Shown: positions 27,783 through 37,245, counted from the first letter of the stretch. The stretch: 64,000 nt of DNA from Pseudomonas fluorescens (GCF_001623525.1 NZ_CP015225.1:2604001-2668000); one strand, 5' to 3'. The notes: a model not told the origin generated them from the sequence alone. Numbers and translations are program-made.

Positions 27783-30637
27783 GTCGGGTAGAGATGGGCC
27801 ATTACTGGCCCACCTCCCCCTAAGAACCGTACGTGCGAGTTTCCCCGCATACGGCTCGGGCCTAATCAAAACCCCCGGTAAGGGGAGCCGGTTTGTTCAC
27901 TGTCAATCCGCGAGCGTGTAGCCGCTGGTGACAAAGGGGGTGCAATAGTACCCGGTTATTTAGGGAGTCTCCACCGCCTTTTGTGCGGTACAGAATGTGG
28001 TGATCATGCCACCCCGTCTCCTTCGTAATCGGTAACTTACATATTGGACACAATCCTTTCTGACTCTGGAAAAGGCTCAAGATTTGCTTACGGTACGCCA
28101 GCCTTTTGAGCATCTGTTCCATACGCCTTTTCTCACCCATTTCCTCCATAGAAGGATCGAAGGGGTTGTACTCCCCACTCACCTTCTTGTGTCTTTCGAT
28201 CGGAGTGCTCGCTAGCGAGTACAACTCGATCGTTCGCATCTCTCCCTTGTCATTCATCGTCGCGGTGGCAAACACCCCTTTGCGCCCCTTCATGGGTTTA
28301 AAATATTTCGCTCCGATCCACTGGAGTGTTTTCTTAGGGTGTCGCCGTTTTGCCCAACGCCATAGAGCCAGAAAGATCATGTAATCCATGCGGCTATACG
28401 CTTTCTTGGCTACCACAGGCTGGTGATAGAACGCCCAGCCACGCAGTATCGGATTCAGCTGTCGGATCAGATCCTCCTGCCTTACCGTTTTGCTGGTACT
28501 GATGACCTCCCTTACCTTGCTATAGAACGCTTTCACGTTTTTCTTGCTTGGCTTGATCAGAAGCTTCCCATCGTACTTGCGGAAATTCCAACCTAGAAAG
28601 TCAAAGCCTTCCTTTATATGGACGACACGCGTCTTCTCGAGTGACAACTGCAGCCCCCGCACTGCTAGGAACTGCTCTACCCAAGGTCTGACTTCAGTTT
28701 CCAGCACCTCTCGCGAGGTTCCGGTTATCACAAAGTCATCCGCGTAACGCACCACATTGATTTTCAGCTTCTTGGCCTTGGTCACACCCAGATGTTGCTT
28801 AAGTTGTGACTCCAGCCCATCCAGCACCAGATTCGCCAAGCTGGGCGAGACAATCCCGCCCTGTGGCGTACCGGCATCCGTTGCCTGTAGCTGGCCTTTA
28901 TGAATCACGCCAGCTTTCAACCATTTTCGGAGAACCACCTTATCCGTTGGGACGTTGGTGATAAGCCAGTCATGATTGATATGGTCAAAGCAGCCTTTGA
29001 TGTCCGCCTCCAAAACCCATTGGGCCGAAACCTTCTTGGATAGGCATACGAACAACTGCCCCATTGCATCCGCCGTAGATCGCTCGATCCTAAAGCCGTA
29101 GCTGTTTGGATCGCCGGTGGTTTCTGCAATGGGTGCCAGAGCTAGCAAATACAGCGCCTGCATAGCCCTGTCAGTCATGGTCGGGATGCCCAAAGGGCGT
29201 TCCTTCCCATTCGACTTCGGAATGAACACACGCCGTAAAGGTCGTGGTTTATATCCGTGACGCTTCAACCCATTTGCCGCTTTCCATTTTGCGTCGGGTG
29301 TATCCCAGAGCACGCGGTCGACTCCCGCCGTGCGCTTACCCTGGTTTTCAGTGACTCGCCGTACGGCCAAGTATCTGGCCGAGCGTGAGCGGGTCAGCAT
29401 CCGCTGCAAGGCTTTCACCCTGCGCCAGTTGCCTTCCCGACAAGCCTTCGCAATCCGTATCTGCATCGCCCGGACATTCCGCTGAACACGCCACCAATCG
29501 ATGTCATGCCATTGTTGCGGAGCGCCGGAAGGCGCAGACACGGCCAATTGGCTATGTTCTAACATGCTGCCTTCCTCTCAAGTTGCCCCAAGCGAAAGAC
29601 GCACACATCCCCTGACGGGAATGGACGCTCCCGCCAGGGTTGGATTAATAGAAGATCCGTTACAGCTGGATCTCTAGGTTTATTGAGACAGGTTCACTCA
29701 GAGTTCATGCGACGAAAGACCACGCAGAAGTCTGCCCGGTTTCCCGTGGAGCAATGTTCCAGCCCCTATCCGGGCCATTACAGCCCGGCTTTCGCTTTCT
29801 CTGCGATCCCATACCCGCACAGCCAACGGATCCCCTTGCGGTTCACCTGCCCGAAGGCAGCCATACGGGCTTACCACGTTCCCTGCCTGTCACACGACTG
29901 GGTTAGAGTCTGCCTATTCGCCGGCGACCTTATGTGACGACGTGTTCCGACCCTTGACCAGAACAACCGGTCGCATCACCTTTTTGGTTAATGCCTATCA
30001 GCAGATTAGGCACCGTAATGCTGACGACGTTTATTAGCAGTTCACTTGTGTTACCCATACCAGCCAGCCTAGCGCCTCAACCCGGTACTGCTCCGAGCAT
30101 CTGCGCTCCGCCTCACGGCGAAGACGCACCCATACGGGGGCTACATTGTTGGAAGAGCTTCACACCCCACCGTTACCAGTGACGCATGTCTTCCTAGGCT
30201 ATCGTTGGTCGCACAACGAGTCCGCTGCCACTCCAAACAGGCAATGGTTGGACAATGACAGACAGAGCTTTCGCTCATGTCTCCGGTTTGATGTGAACAG
30301 GGACTGCCGGGGCAGCATGCTCAAAGAATTGTTACCTCCTGTTTCAAAAGCAGGAGGGAACCCCAGCGGGGATTCTCTCCCGCATGGGTTTAGCCCTGAA
30401 TAGGGCTGATGTGTAGTAGGCACTCCAATACCGGAAATCCAGTACTGCGGTCGAGCCACCGAGCGCTAATCGACCTTGAGTTTGCCACCGCCGCTGCGGC
30501 AAGTCCTTGAAGGCATTGGACTTCTGGGAGGGTTTTGTTTCTTGGGATTGGGCACCCAAGCTCTCGGCTCTCTTTCGAAAACCCTTCAAGATGACTCTAC
30601 ACCTCGAAGTTTAGGAGACACGCCACGCGTGTCGCAC
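27783..30637 (-). mobile_element. Group II intron with its own reverse transcriptase
   Basis: On the minus strand the intron begins GTGCGAC at 30637, the consensus 5' end, and finishes ...CCCGAC near 27783 after domains V and VI. Domain V is the 34-nt hairpin at 27857-27824 starting GAGCCGTA with AACGGTTC-type closing and a GAAA loop; domain VI follows with a bulged A. The ORF sits in domain IV. The exon ending CCCTTG (30643-30638) can pair with CAAGGG at 29956-29951 or 29838-29833, as an EBS1-IBS1 contact. The 3' end could differ by 2 nt. About 1.07 kb precedes the ORF, longer than most, so domain I has extra segments. Confidence 0.88.
27862..29565 (-). CDS. ltrA: Group II intron-encoded reverse transcriptase/maturase with HNH endonuclease
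   Basis: A 567-residue multifunctional protein. The reverse transcriptase domain (residues 60-340) carries FIPKSNGKERPLGIPT, the DIKGCFDHI motif, GTPQGGIVSPSLANL and the catalytic YADD box. The maturase X domain covers about 360-460 (LRGWAFYHQPVVAK). The C-terminal HNH nuclease has CPICKLPI, HDHHILYRTKGG and LLHPLCHQRLH. All motifs are intact, so it should support splicing and retrohoming. It lies in domain IV of the surrounding intron RNA. Confidence 0.95.
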   Translation of the reverse strand: MLEHSQLAVSAPSGAPQQWHDIDWWRVQRNVRAMQIRIAKACREGNWRRVKALQRMLTRSRSARYLAVRRVTENQGKRTAGVDRVLWDTPDAKWKAANGLKRHGYKPRPLRRVFIPKSNGKERPLGIPTMTDRAMQALYLLALAPIAETTGDPNSYGFRIERSTADAMGQLFVCLSKKVSAQWVLEADIKGCFDHINHDWLITNVPTDKVVLRKWLKAGVIHKGQLQATDAGTPQGGIVSPSLANLVLDGLESQLKQHLGVTKAKKLKINVVRYADDFVITGTSREVLETEVRPWVEQFLAVRGLQLSLEKTRVVHIKEGFDFLGWNFRKYDGKLLIKPSKKNVKAFYSKVREVISTSKTVRQEDLIRQLNPILRGWAFYHQPVVAKKAYSRMDYMIFLALWRWAKRRHPKKTLQWIGAKYFKPMKGRKGVFATATMNDKGEMRTIELYSLASTPIERHKKVSGEYNPFDPSMEEMGEKRRMEQMLKRLAYRKQILSLFQSQKGLCPICKLPITKETGWHDHHILYRTKGGGDSLNNRVLLHPLCHQRLHARGLTVNKPAPLTGGFD

Positions 30638-30949
30638 CAAGGGCATGCATTCTAGTAGGTCAAACTCAAGAAGTCACCCTACTGAAAACGCGCTGGAAAC
30701 AGGCGCCGGATTTAGGACGGGACAAACGCTCATGCCCCACCCGGATTGCAAATACAGTCGATTCAGCCCAGGGCTCTGCGCCGACGCTTCTATATATAGA
30801 AGCAGCTTGCCCGATCGCGCGACGCCCGCCCCCACAAGGGGACCGACGGCCATGTCACGCATCATCGCGAAACACATTCGCGAAAAACCGATCGCTACGC
30901 GCAGCGCCAAAAAACCGTACCGACGCCAAACACAGAACCACTGAAAACA
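30638..30949. promoter_or_regulatory. Leader/promoter region of tig, exon 1 of the intron
   Basis: Between the intron and the tRNA terminator. It contains a perfect 18-bp palindrome, GCTTCTATAT/ATATAGAAGC (30786-30803), whose TATATA can serve as -10 on either strand. The tig promoter is expected here because a terminator isolates the tRNAs upstream. The + strand carries a 30-codon ORF at 30852. Confidence 0.45.
30852..30944 (+). CDS. Possible small basic protein of 30 residues
   Basis: Begins MSRIIAKHIREKP and ends RRQTQNH; about a third of the residues are Lys or Arg. An AAGGGG sequence lies ten bases before the ATG, a possible -10 lies in the palindrome 50 bp upstream, and a terminator starts six bases after the stop. 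That is the layout of a small independent gene. No family is recognised and it may be chance. Confidence 0.35.
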   Translation: MSRIIAKHIREKPIATRSAKKPYRRQTQNH

Positions 30950-30987
30950 AAAACGGCGCAGCCCCTTTCAGGTACTGCGCCGTTTTC
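30950..30987. terminator. Terminator of the tRNA cluster
   Basis: AAAACGGCGCAG / CTGCGCCGTTTT with a 13-nt loop, A-tract on one side and T-tract on the other. It ends the minus-strand tRNA transcript and could also end the small + strand ORF. Confidence 0.88.
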
Positions 30988-31010
30988 TGCTATTTAAATA
31001 GCGACTTGTA

Positions 31011-31095
31011 TGGTGCGGACGGAGAGACTCGAACTCTCACACCTTGCGGCGCTGGAACCTAAATCCAGTGTGTCTACCAATTCCACCACATCCGC
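31011..31095 (-). tRNA. tRNA-Leu (anticodon UAG)
   Basis: An 85-nt class II tRNA with encoded CCA. The acceptor stem GCGGATG pairs with its 3' partner, a long variable arm is present, and the anticodon loop between CTGGA and TCCAG reads TTTAGGT, giving UAG. Confidence 0.95.
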
Positions 31096-31113
31096 GTATC
31101 AAGCTTTTAAAGC

Positions 31114-31145
31114 AAAGGCGCCAGATTGTTAGATCTGGCGCCTTT
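31114..31145. terminator. Hairpin between tRNA-Leu and tRNA-His
   Basis: AAAGGCGCCAGAT / ATCTGGCGCCTTT with a short TGTTAG-like loop. It may be a terminator or an RNA processing signal within the tRNA transcript. Confidence 0.65.
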
Positions 31146-31153
31146 CTAGAATA

Positions 31154-31229
31154 TGGGGTGGACGATGGGGATCGAACCCACGACAACGGGAGTCACAATC
31201 CCGTGCTCTACCAACTGAGCTACGCCCAC
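31154..31229 (-). tRNA. tRNA-His (anticodon GUG)
   Basis: A 76-nt tRNA with encoded CCA. The anticodon stem CGGGA/TCCCG encloses TTGTGAC, giving GUG. The extra G at -1 that marks tRNA-His is encoded at 31230 opposite the discriminator C. Confidence 0.96.
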
Positions 31230-31270
31230 CATATTGCCTTGTTGCCTTACTTGTGCCAAAGCTGCCTAAT

Positions 31271-31347
31271 TGGCGCACCCGGCAGGACTCGAACCTGCGA
31301 CCATCCGCTTAGAAGGCGGATGCTCTATCCAGCTGAGCTACGGGCGC
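31271..31347 (-). tRNA. tRNA-Arg (anticodon UCU)
   Basis: A 77-nt tRNA with encoded CCA. The anticodon stem TCCGC/GCGGA encloses CTTCTAA, giving UCU. The acceptor arms GCGCCCG and CGGGTGC pair with one G-T. Confidence 0.96.
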
Positions 31348-31470
31348 CTTTTTAATCTGTATTCTTGGACGATTACAAACTAAGTGCTTTCAGTTTCGCC
31401 GAGTTTAAACAACCAACTCCGCTCCACCTTCTTAACCAGTGCTAGGCTGTGCCCGACAAGTGCGACGAAT

Positions 31471-31497
31471 GTTATAGACGGCCTGATAGGTCGTCAA
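31471..31497 (-). promoter_or_regulatory. Sigma-70 promoter of the tRNA Arg-His-Leu transcript
   Basis: On the minus strand TTGACG (31497-31492), 15-nt spacer, TATAAC (31476-31471). It is about 120 bp upstream of tRNA-Arg. Confidence 0.6.
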
Positions 31498-31628
31498 CTC
31501 TTTTTTAAAAAAAATTCATTTAATTAAAGGGGTTAGGGGAATTTGCAGACCAAGCGCCTTTGCCCTCACGCCCCGGCATGCGAGAATGCGTTCTCTTTTT
31601 TTCCCCTCTCGATGGTTAACCACGCGCA

Positions 31629-32483
31629 ATGACTGCACAACTTATCGACGGCAAATCGATCGCCGCCAGCCTGCGCCAGCAGATCGCCCAACGAGTCACC
31701 GAGCGCCGCCAGCAAGGCCTGCGCACGCCCGGCCTTGCGGTGATCCTGGTCGGCAGCGATCCTGCCTCTCAGGTTTATGTCTCGCACAAGCGTAAAGACT
31801 GTGAAGAGGTCGGCTTCCTTTCCCAGGCCTACGACCTGCCTTCCGAAACCACCCAGCAAGCGTTGGCCGATCTGATCGATCGCCTGAACGATGACCCGAA
31901 CATCGACGGCGTTCTGCTCCAGCTGCCGCTGCCTGAACACCTCGACGCCTCCAAGCTGTTGGAGCGTATCCGCCCGGACAAAGACGTCGATGGCTTCCAT
32001 CCTTATAACGTCGGTCGCCTGGCCCAGCGCATCCCGTTGCTTCGTCCCTGCACCCCGAAAGGCATCATGACGTTGCTGGAAAGCACTGGCGTGGACCTGT
32101 ATGGCCTCGACGCCGTAGTAGTGGGTGCGTCCAACATCGTTGGTCGTCCAATGGCCATGGAGCTGCTGCTGGCCGGCTGCACCGTGACCGTGACCCATCG
32201 TTTCACCAAGGATCTGGCTGGCCATGTCGGCCGCGCGGACCTGGTGGTGGTGGCCGCCGGCAAACCCGGCCTGGTCAAAGGCGAGTGGATCAAGGAAGGC
32301 GCCATCGTCATCGACGTGGGCATCAATCGCCAGGAAGATGGCAAGCTGGTGGGCGACGTGGTCTACGAGACCGCCCTGCCCCGCGCCGGCTGGATCACGC
32401 CGGTACCTGGCGGCGTAGGCCCGATGACCCGCGCCTGCCTGCTGGAAAACACGTTGTACGCGGCTGAAACGCTGCACAGCTGA
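31629..32483 (+). CDS. folD: Bifunctional methylene-THF dehydrogenase/cyclohydrolase
   Basis: A 284-residue enzyme that oxidises 5,10-methylene-tetrahydrofolate to 10-formyl-tetrahydrofolate in two steps, supplying one-carbon units. The signature [15 protein letters not shown] carries the catalytic tyrosine and lysine. The second, LPLPEHLD, and the NADP loop [14 protein letters not shown] follow. Complete and at its usual place beside the tRNA cluster. Confidence 0.97.
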   Translation: MTAQLIDGKSIAASLRQQIAQRVTERRQQGLRTPGLAVILVGSDPASQVYVSHKRKDCEEVGFLSQAYDLPSETTQQALADLIDRLNDDPNIDGVLLQLPLPEHLDASKLLERIRPDKDVDGFHPYNVGRLAQRIPLLRPCTPKGIMTLLESTGVDLYGLDAVVVGASNIVGRPMAMELLLAGCTVTVTHRFTKDLAGHVGRADLVVVAAGKPGLVKGEWIKEGAIVIDVGINRQEDGKLVGDVVYETALPRAGWITPVPGGVGPMTRACLLENTLYAAETLHS

Positions 32484-32501
32484 TACGCGGCAACAAAAAA
32501 A

Positions 32502-32593
32502 CCTGTGGGAGCGAGCTTGCTCGCGATAGCGATGGACCAGCCAGCATCCAGTTGACTGGCACACCGCTATCGCGAGCAAGCCCGCTCCCACAG
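32502..32593. repeat. REP pair (CCTGTGGGAGCGAGC type)
   Basis: Two inverted units, CTGTGGGAGCGAGCTTGCTCGCGATAGC at the left (shown by its first bases CTGTGGGAGC) and the complementary unit ending GCTCCCACAG at the right. It follows the folD stop and may help end its transcript. Confidence 0.85.
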
Positions 32594-32797
32594 ATGTTTC
32601 CGGCGACGGACTTTAGCCGCCAAATTACACATTTTTCAGATTCGTTTCGCCAAAATCCCCCGCCATGAAACTTTATTTATTCATAAGCCTTGGCGGTACA
32701 GGCATATAGCGCTGCTGTCGCCCATACTCCTAAAATGCGACGTTTTTTTTAAAAGTCGTTGCTCAACGGCACCTTCAACTCTATCGAGCCTACTCGC

Positions 32798-33736
32798 GTG
32801 AAAATCCGTCTTTCGATCATCAGCCTGTTCATCGCTTTCACAGGCAGTTTTATCACGCAGAATGTCGCTGCACAGGAAACCATCGCAGCCCCACGGGATA
32901 CGGCCAAGCTGCAAGTCGCCTCGGGCAGCGCGATGTTGCTGGACCTGCAGACGGATAAAGTCGTTTATTCGAGCAACCCGGACGTGGTGGTGCCCATCGC
33001 GTCGGTGACCAAGTTGATGACCGGCCTGATCGTGCTGGATGCCAAACAGAACCTGGATGAATACATTTCCATCACCATCGCCAACACCCCAGAGATGAAG
33101 GGCGTGTTTTCCCGGGTCAAGCTCAACAGCGAGCTGTCGCGCCGGGACGTGCTGCTGATCGCCCTGATGTCTTCGGAAAACCGCGCCGCCGCCAGCCTCG
33201 CCCACCACTATCCGGGGGGCTATGCGGCGTTCATTGCCGCCATGAACGCCAAGGCGAAGGCGCTGGGCATGACCAGCACCCATTATGTCGAACCGACGGG
33301 CCTGTCGATCCACAACGTCTCGACTGCCAGGGACCTGACCAAGCTGCTGATCGCCGCGCGCAAGTATCCGCTGCTGAGCGAACTGAGCACGACCAAGGAA
33401 AAGACCGTTACCTTCCGCAAGCCTGTGTACAGCCTGGGATTTCGCAACACCGATCACCTGGTCCACAAGGCCAACTGGGATATCCAGTTGACCAAGACTG
33501 GCTTCACCAACCAGGCCGGTCACTGCCTGGTGCTGGTGACGAAAATGGGCAATCGCCCGATGGCGCTGGTGATCCTCGACGCCTTTGGCAAGTACACGCA
33601 CTTCGCCGATGCCAGCCGGATTCGTAGCTGGGTGGAAACCGGAAAAAGCGCCGCGGTGCCGGCGGTGGCCCTGCAATACAAGGCCGCCAAGAATCTCAAG
33701 AGCCGCCAGAGTGGCGTGGTGGAAGCCTCCAAGTAA
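32798..33736 (+). CDS. pbpG: D-alanyl-D-alanine endopeptidase (PBP7-like)
   Basis: A 312-residue periplasmic penicillin-binding protein that cleaves peptidoglycan cross-links. I start at the GTG at 32798 ([10 protein letters not shown]), giving a proper signal peptide ([13 protein letters not shown], cleavage near AAQE); the frame's earlier TTG gives an implausible extension. The SxxK motif is in PIASVTKL, SxN in MSSENRA, and KTG in [10 protein letters not shown]. All active-site motifs are intact. Confidence 0.93.
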   Translation: MKIRLSIISLFIAFTGSFITQNVAAQETIAAPRDTAKLQVASGSAMLLDLQTDKVVYSSNPDVVVPIASVTKLMTGLIVLDAKQNLDEYISITIANTPEMKGVFSRVKLNSELSRRDVLLIALMSSENRAAASLAHHYPGGYAAFIAAMNAKAKALGMTSTHYVEPTGLSIHNVSTARDLTKLLIAARKYPLLSELSTTKEKTVTFRKPVYSLGFRNTDHLVHKANWDIQLTKTGFTNQAGHCLVLVTKMGNRPMALVILDAFGKYTHFADASRIRSWVETGKSAAVPAVALQYKAAKNLKSRQSGVVEASK

Positions 33737-33748
33737 CCCACAGGTTAT

Positions 33749-33943
33749 TTATGGCTTCAAGTCACCCAGCGGATCATAGGGCTTGGGCTTGCGCTCATCC
33801 TTCTTGTCCAGGGGCGCCTTGGCCGGCCCTACCGGATCGACCTGGGGATCCTCAAGATCCGGTGAATCCGGATCGAACCCCAAGTCATCACCGCTGGAAT
33901 GCTCTGACGAATGTGGCCCCGTAGGTGTTTTCGACTGCGCCAT
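33749..33943 (-). CDS. Small hydrophilic protein, proline and aspartate rich
   Basis: A 64-residue protein starting MAQSKTPTG. The strong GGAGGAGG ribosome binding site eight bases upstream fixes the ATG at 33943. It is acidic and likely disordered (DLGFDPDSPDLEDPQ), ending in KPYDPLGDLKP. No family is recognised. It converges on pbpG with 12 bp between. Confidence 0.75.
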   Translation of the reverse strand: MAQSKTPTGPHSSEHSSGDDLGFDPDSPDLEDPQVDPVGPAKAPLDKKDERKPKPYDPLGDLKP

Positions 33944-34043
33944 GCGTGCCTCCTCCAATCACGGTCGGAAAATGCCCAACCCTGACGATAAGAGCTTCAG
34001 ACCTGCCAGGTTGTGCCCGGCAAGTGACGAACGGGGTGAGCGA

Positions 34044-34721
34044 TCAATGCGCCGCTTCCAAGGTCTTGGTGGCCCGCGCCGCGGCTTGTTCCTGCCCTGC
34101 CCCGCCCAATTCGACCGCTGCCTTGAGCCACCGCTGCGAGTCGACATTGGCCGGAAGCTGCGTAGGTCGCTGGAGCAGCACCGCCCAGCCACCCGCGCTC
34201 TGGAAGGCCGACTCGAAGGCACTGAAGCTCATCAATTGCCGCCGGTTCATGCCTGAGCGCAGCAATACCGTCTGCTTCTGACGGTTGTAGCCGGCGAGAA
34301 TCCCATACCGAGGCTCGGCCCAGAACGCCGAACCGTCGATATAGCGCACCAGCACCGGATAGCCCGCCGCGACCTGTTCCAACAACGCGGGCAGCTTGGC
34401 GTCGAGGGGATACACCAGCAACCCGTATTCACGCGCCAGGGTCTGCATATTCAGTTGCAAACCGGCTTCGCCACCCGGCAGGTGCAACGGTTTCTCCAGC
34501 AGCCCCGGCGTGATCACCGTGCCTTGCAACGTCAGCAGGGCAGCCAGGGACTGCGGGGCGCCCTGGTACATTTCGCCGCGAAAGAACGGCACGCTGTTAA
34601 GTTCCACCCGCTCGGGCAGGCGCTGTATCTGCGGCGACACACTGCCCGCACACCCCACCAGGGCAACGAGGCAGGACAGCGTCAGGACCAGTGATCGAAA
34701 AGATGAAATAACCGGCGACAT
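34044..34721 (-). CDS. C39-peptidase-like lipoprotein lacking the catalytic cysteine
   Basis: A 225-residue lipoprotein with lipobox LVALVGCAG near residue 25. The rest resembles the papain-like C39 domain found in bacterial lipoproteins (VELNSVPFFRGEMYQGAPQSLAALL). At the place where C39 peptidases have QCGPAAL the protein reads QGAPQSL, and the usual histidine motif HFVVV is replaced by RYGILAGY. It is therefore probably not a peptidase but may bind peptides. The last 50 residues are a helical extension with a TPR-like QRWLKAAVELGGAGQEQAA. I start at the ATG at 34721, after an AGAGAG ribosome binding site. Confidence 0.7.
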   Translation of the reverse strand: MSPVISSFRSLVLTLSCLVALVGCAGSVSPQIQRLPERVELNSVPFFRGEMYQGAPQSLAALLTLQGTVITPGLLEKPLHLPGGEAGLQLNMQTLAREYGLLVYPLDAKLPALLEQVAAGYPVLVRYIDGSAFWAEPRYGILAGYNRQKQTVLLRSGMNRRQLMSFSAFESAFQSAGGWAVLLQRPTQLPANVDSQRWLKAAVELGGAGQEQAAARATKTLEAAH

Positions 34722-34945
34722 GATGACTCTCTTGTTCAGACGCCCGGCATCCGGGGCCAGGCTTGGGTCGACGATCATAAGGCGCGCACAGCCCTGGGTA
34801 TAGCCATAACGGCAGTTTTACGAGCGCGATAGAACGAACCGATCCGTGCCCGAGGGCCACGGATCGATTACCTGCAACACTTGGACGACTAGACTGTCCA
34901 TGTATTAGGTGCGTGATCCCGGACCGGGATAAAAAGGAGGCACAG

Positions 34946-35110
34946 ATGAGCCTGACCACGACAATTCTGATGCTGATATTCGGCTGGCTGAGCGTAGCCA
35001 CGGCCATGCTGTGGGGTGTGCTCCGGATCACCCGGCGCCATCATCACGCGCCACCTGCGCAATCGGAAAAAACCAGAAAACCCGCGCGACGCCACGCCAC
35101 CGCACACTGA
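34946..35110 (+). CDS. Small single-pass membrane protein
   Basis: A 54-residue protein starting MSLTTTILML with a strong AAGGAGG six bases upstream. One transmembrane helix (residues 5-25) is followed by a basic, His/Arg-rich cytoplasmic tail. No family recognised. It is followed by a terminator. Confidence 0.7.
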   Translation: MSLTTTILMLIFGWLSVATAMLWGVLRITRRHHHAPPAQSEKTRKPARRHATAH

Positions 35111-35133
35111 GCATTCGCTTTTCAACCCCTCGC

Positions 35134-35172
35134 AAAAAAGCCACCCGGGCCTGGACCCGGGTGGCTTCTTTC
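35134..35172. terminator. Bidirectional terminator before terC
   Basis: AAGCCACCCGGG / CCCGGGTGGCTT with A-tract and T-tract, between the convergent small membrane protein and the terC gene. Confidence 0.88.
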
Positions 35173-35181
35173 TGCCTGGCA

Positions 35182-35931
35182 TCAGGCGTTGTCGGCCAAC
35201 GCCCTTTCCCTGGCCCGACGGGACAACATGTTCAACACTTCGATCGCCGCCGAGAACGCCATGGCCGCGTAGATATAGCCCTTGGGCACATGGGCACCGA
35301 AGCCTTCGGCGATCAGCGTCATGCCGATCATGATCAGGAAACCCAGGGCCAACATCACCACCGTCGGGTTGTCATTGATGAACTTGGCGAGCGGCTCGGC
35401 CGCCAGCAGCATCACCAACACCGACACAACGACCGCGATGATCATGATCGGCAAATGTTCGGTCATGCCCACAGCCGTGATGATGCTGTCGATGGAAAAC
35501 ACCAGGTCCAACATCAGGATCTGACCGATTGCTGCAGCAAAGCCCAGGGTCACGCCGGACGTGGCCGACTTGGGGTCATTCGGTGCAGGGTCCATGCTGT
35601 GGTGAATTTCAGTGGTCGCTTTCCACAGCAGGAACAGGCCGCCGGCAATCAGGATCATGTCTTTCCAGGAGAACGCCTGGCCCAGGATTTCGATGACCGG
35701 TTCGGTCAACTGCACAATGAAGGCAATGGTGCTCAACAAGCCCAGGCGCAGGATCAGCGCCATGCCGATACCGATCCGCCGCGCCTTGGCACGGTGCTGG
35801 GCGGGCAGCTTGTTGGTCAGAATCGAAATGAAGATCAGGTTATCGATGCCAAGCACGATTTCCATGACCACCAGAGTTGCCAGGGCGATCCACGCGGTGG
35901 GGCTGGCGGCGAGCTGTAGAAGATAATCCAT
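35182..35931 (-). CDS. TerC-family integral membrane protein
   Basis: A 249-residue protein with seven or eight membrane helices, of the TerC/YjbE type. Conserved acidic positions within helices ([14 protein letters not shown] and [13 protein letters not shown]) are those thought to bind manganese or other divalent metals in exporters of this family. The gene lies 26 bp downstream of a small lipoprotein on the same strand and may share its promoter. The transported metal is not deducible. Confidence 0.92.
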   Translation of the reverse strand: MDYLLQLAASPTAWIALATLVVMEIVLGIDNLIFISILTNKLPAQHRAKARRIGIGMALILRLGLLSTIAFIVQLTEPVIEILGQAFSWKDMILIAGGLFLLWKATTEIHHSMDPAPNDPKSATSGVTLGFAAAIGQILMLDLVFSIDSIITAVGMTEHLPIMIIAVVVSVLVMLLAAEPLAKFINDNPTVVMLALGFLIMIGMTLIAEGFGAHVPKGYIYAAMAFSAAIEVLNMLSRRARERALADNA

Positions 35932-35957
35932 GGGTCAGTCCTGACTGATGTGACGTG

Positions 35958-36209
35958 TTAGATGGTTTTGGTCGGGGTTTGTGTTTCGTCAGCTTCGTCC
36001 GCCGGTTTTTTCTTCGGGCTGATCAACCCGCCGGTGGCTTCGCTGATCGCCTGTTCGGCGGCCTTGTGGGTGTCATCGATGGCCTGCTTGGCGGTTTCCG
36101 CTGCCTGGCCCATCAGTTGCTGGGCACTTTTCTCAGCCTGTTCACAACCCGCCAGTGTCGTTACGGACATCACAAGCAGGGCTGCCAGCCCCAGGGATTT
36201 GTATGTCAT
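35958..36209 (-). CDS. Small lipoprotein with helical repeats
   Basis: An 83-residue lipoprotein, start ATG at 36209 (MTYKSLGLAALL), lipobox TTLAGCEQ with the cysteine near residue 21. The mature part is an amphipathic helix of (A/K)-rich repeats (SAQQLMGQAAETAKQAID, then HKAAEQAISEA). It then ends in a charged tail. Function unknown. Probably cotranscribed with the TerC gene. Confidence 0.8.
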   Translation of the reverse strand: MTYKSLGLAALLVMSVTTLAGCEQAEKSAQQLMGQAAETAKQAIDDTHKAAEQAISEATGGLISPKKKPADEADETQTPTKTI

Positions 36210-36348
36210 GGAATGAATGCCTCTTGGGAGAATAAAAGGAGCACGAAAGTGGCCCACCAATGGCAAGGCATTCTAGAGACGCGAATACTTCAGGAAAATT
36301 CGTATTTTCAGCGGTTATACTTCGGTTTTTACGAAGCAACGTGATCCC

Positions 36349-37245
36349 ATGCTCAACTATCGACAACTGCATTATTTCTGGGTGGTGGCTAAAACCGGCA
36401 GCATCGTGCGCGCCTGCGAGCAGTTGAACCTGACCCCACAGACCATCAGCGGGCAGATTTCCCTGTTCGAACAGACCTATAACATCAAGCTGTTTCGCCG
36501 CGTCGGACGGCAGCTGGAACTGACCGAGGCCGGCCGCCAGACCTTGCCCTACGCCGAACACATGTTCCAGTTGGGTGGCGAGCTGGAATTGATGCTGCGA
36601 GCCCAGCCCAACGAGCAGCAAACCCTGTTTCGGGTCGGGGTGGCGGATGTGGTGCCCAAATCCATCGTCTACCGGCTGCTCGCGCCAACCATGGAGTTGA
36701 GTGAGCCGCTGCGCATCACCTGTCGCGAGGACAAGCTCGAACGGTTGCTGGCGGACTTGGCAATCCAGCGTCTGGACCTGGTGATTTCCGACAGCCCGAT
36801 GCCGACCCACCTGGACATCAAGGGCTACAGCCAGAAACTGGGAGAATGCGGGATCAGCTTTTTCGCCACCGCCGCGCTGGCCGAACGCTACGGGCAGGAT
36901 TTCCCCCACGGCCTGCATGACGCTCCACTGCTGATTCCCGGGCCGGAAACCGTGGTGCGCAGTCGCTTGCAACGCTGGTTCGCCGAGCAACAGATCCAGC
37001 CGCGTATCGTCGGCGAGTTCGACGACAGCGCATTGATGCAGGCCTTCGGCCAATCAGGCAGCGGAATTTTCATCGGCCCGAGCGTGATCGCCGAAGAGGT
37101 CAAGCGCCAGTACGGCGTAGAAGTGATCGGCCAGACCGATGCGGTGAGCGAATCCTTCTACGCCATTTCCGTGGAGCGCAAGGTCAGCCACCCCGGTATC
37201 GTCGCGATTGCCGAAGGCGCGCGCCGCGAGTTGTTCAGCGCTTAG
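36349..37245 (+). CDS. nhaR: LysR-family regulator NhaR
   Basis: A 298-residue transcriptional activator starting MLNYRQLHYFWVVAKTGS, the opening typical of NhaR. The winged helix-turn-helix (residues 5-65) precedes the effector-binding domain. In enterobacteria NhaR activates the Na+/H+ antiporter gene nhaA in response to sodium; no nhaA is in this window, so the target is elsewhere. It diverges from the small lipoprotein gene. Its stop overlaps by 4 bp the stop of the convergent MFS gene. Confidence 0.92.
   Translation: MLNYRQLHYFWVVAKTGSIVRACEQLNLTPQTISGQISLFEQTYNIKLFRRVGRQLELTEAGRQTLPYAEHMFQLGGELELMLRAQPNEQQTLFRVGVADVVPKSIVYRLLAPTMELSEPLRITCREDKLERLLADLAIQRLDLVISDSPMPTHLDIKGYSQKLGECGISFFATAALAERYGQDFPHGLHDAPLLIPGPETVVRSRLQRWFAEQQIQPRIVGEFDDSALMQAFGQSGSGIFIGPSVIAEEVKRQYGVEVIGQTDAVSESFYAISVERKVSHPGIVAIAEGARRELFSA

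Noticed and set aside
27862..30637. A retron or diversity-generating retroelement
   Set aside because: The reverse transcriptase has a maturase domain and HNH nuclease, and the flanking RNA has group II intron ends and domain V.
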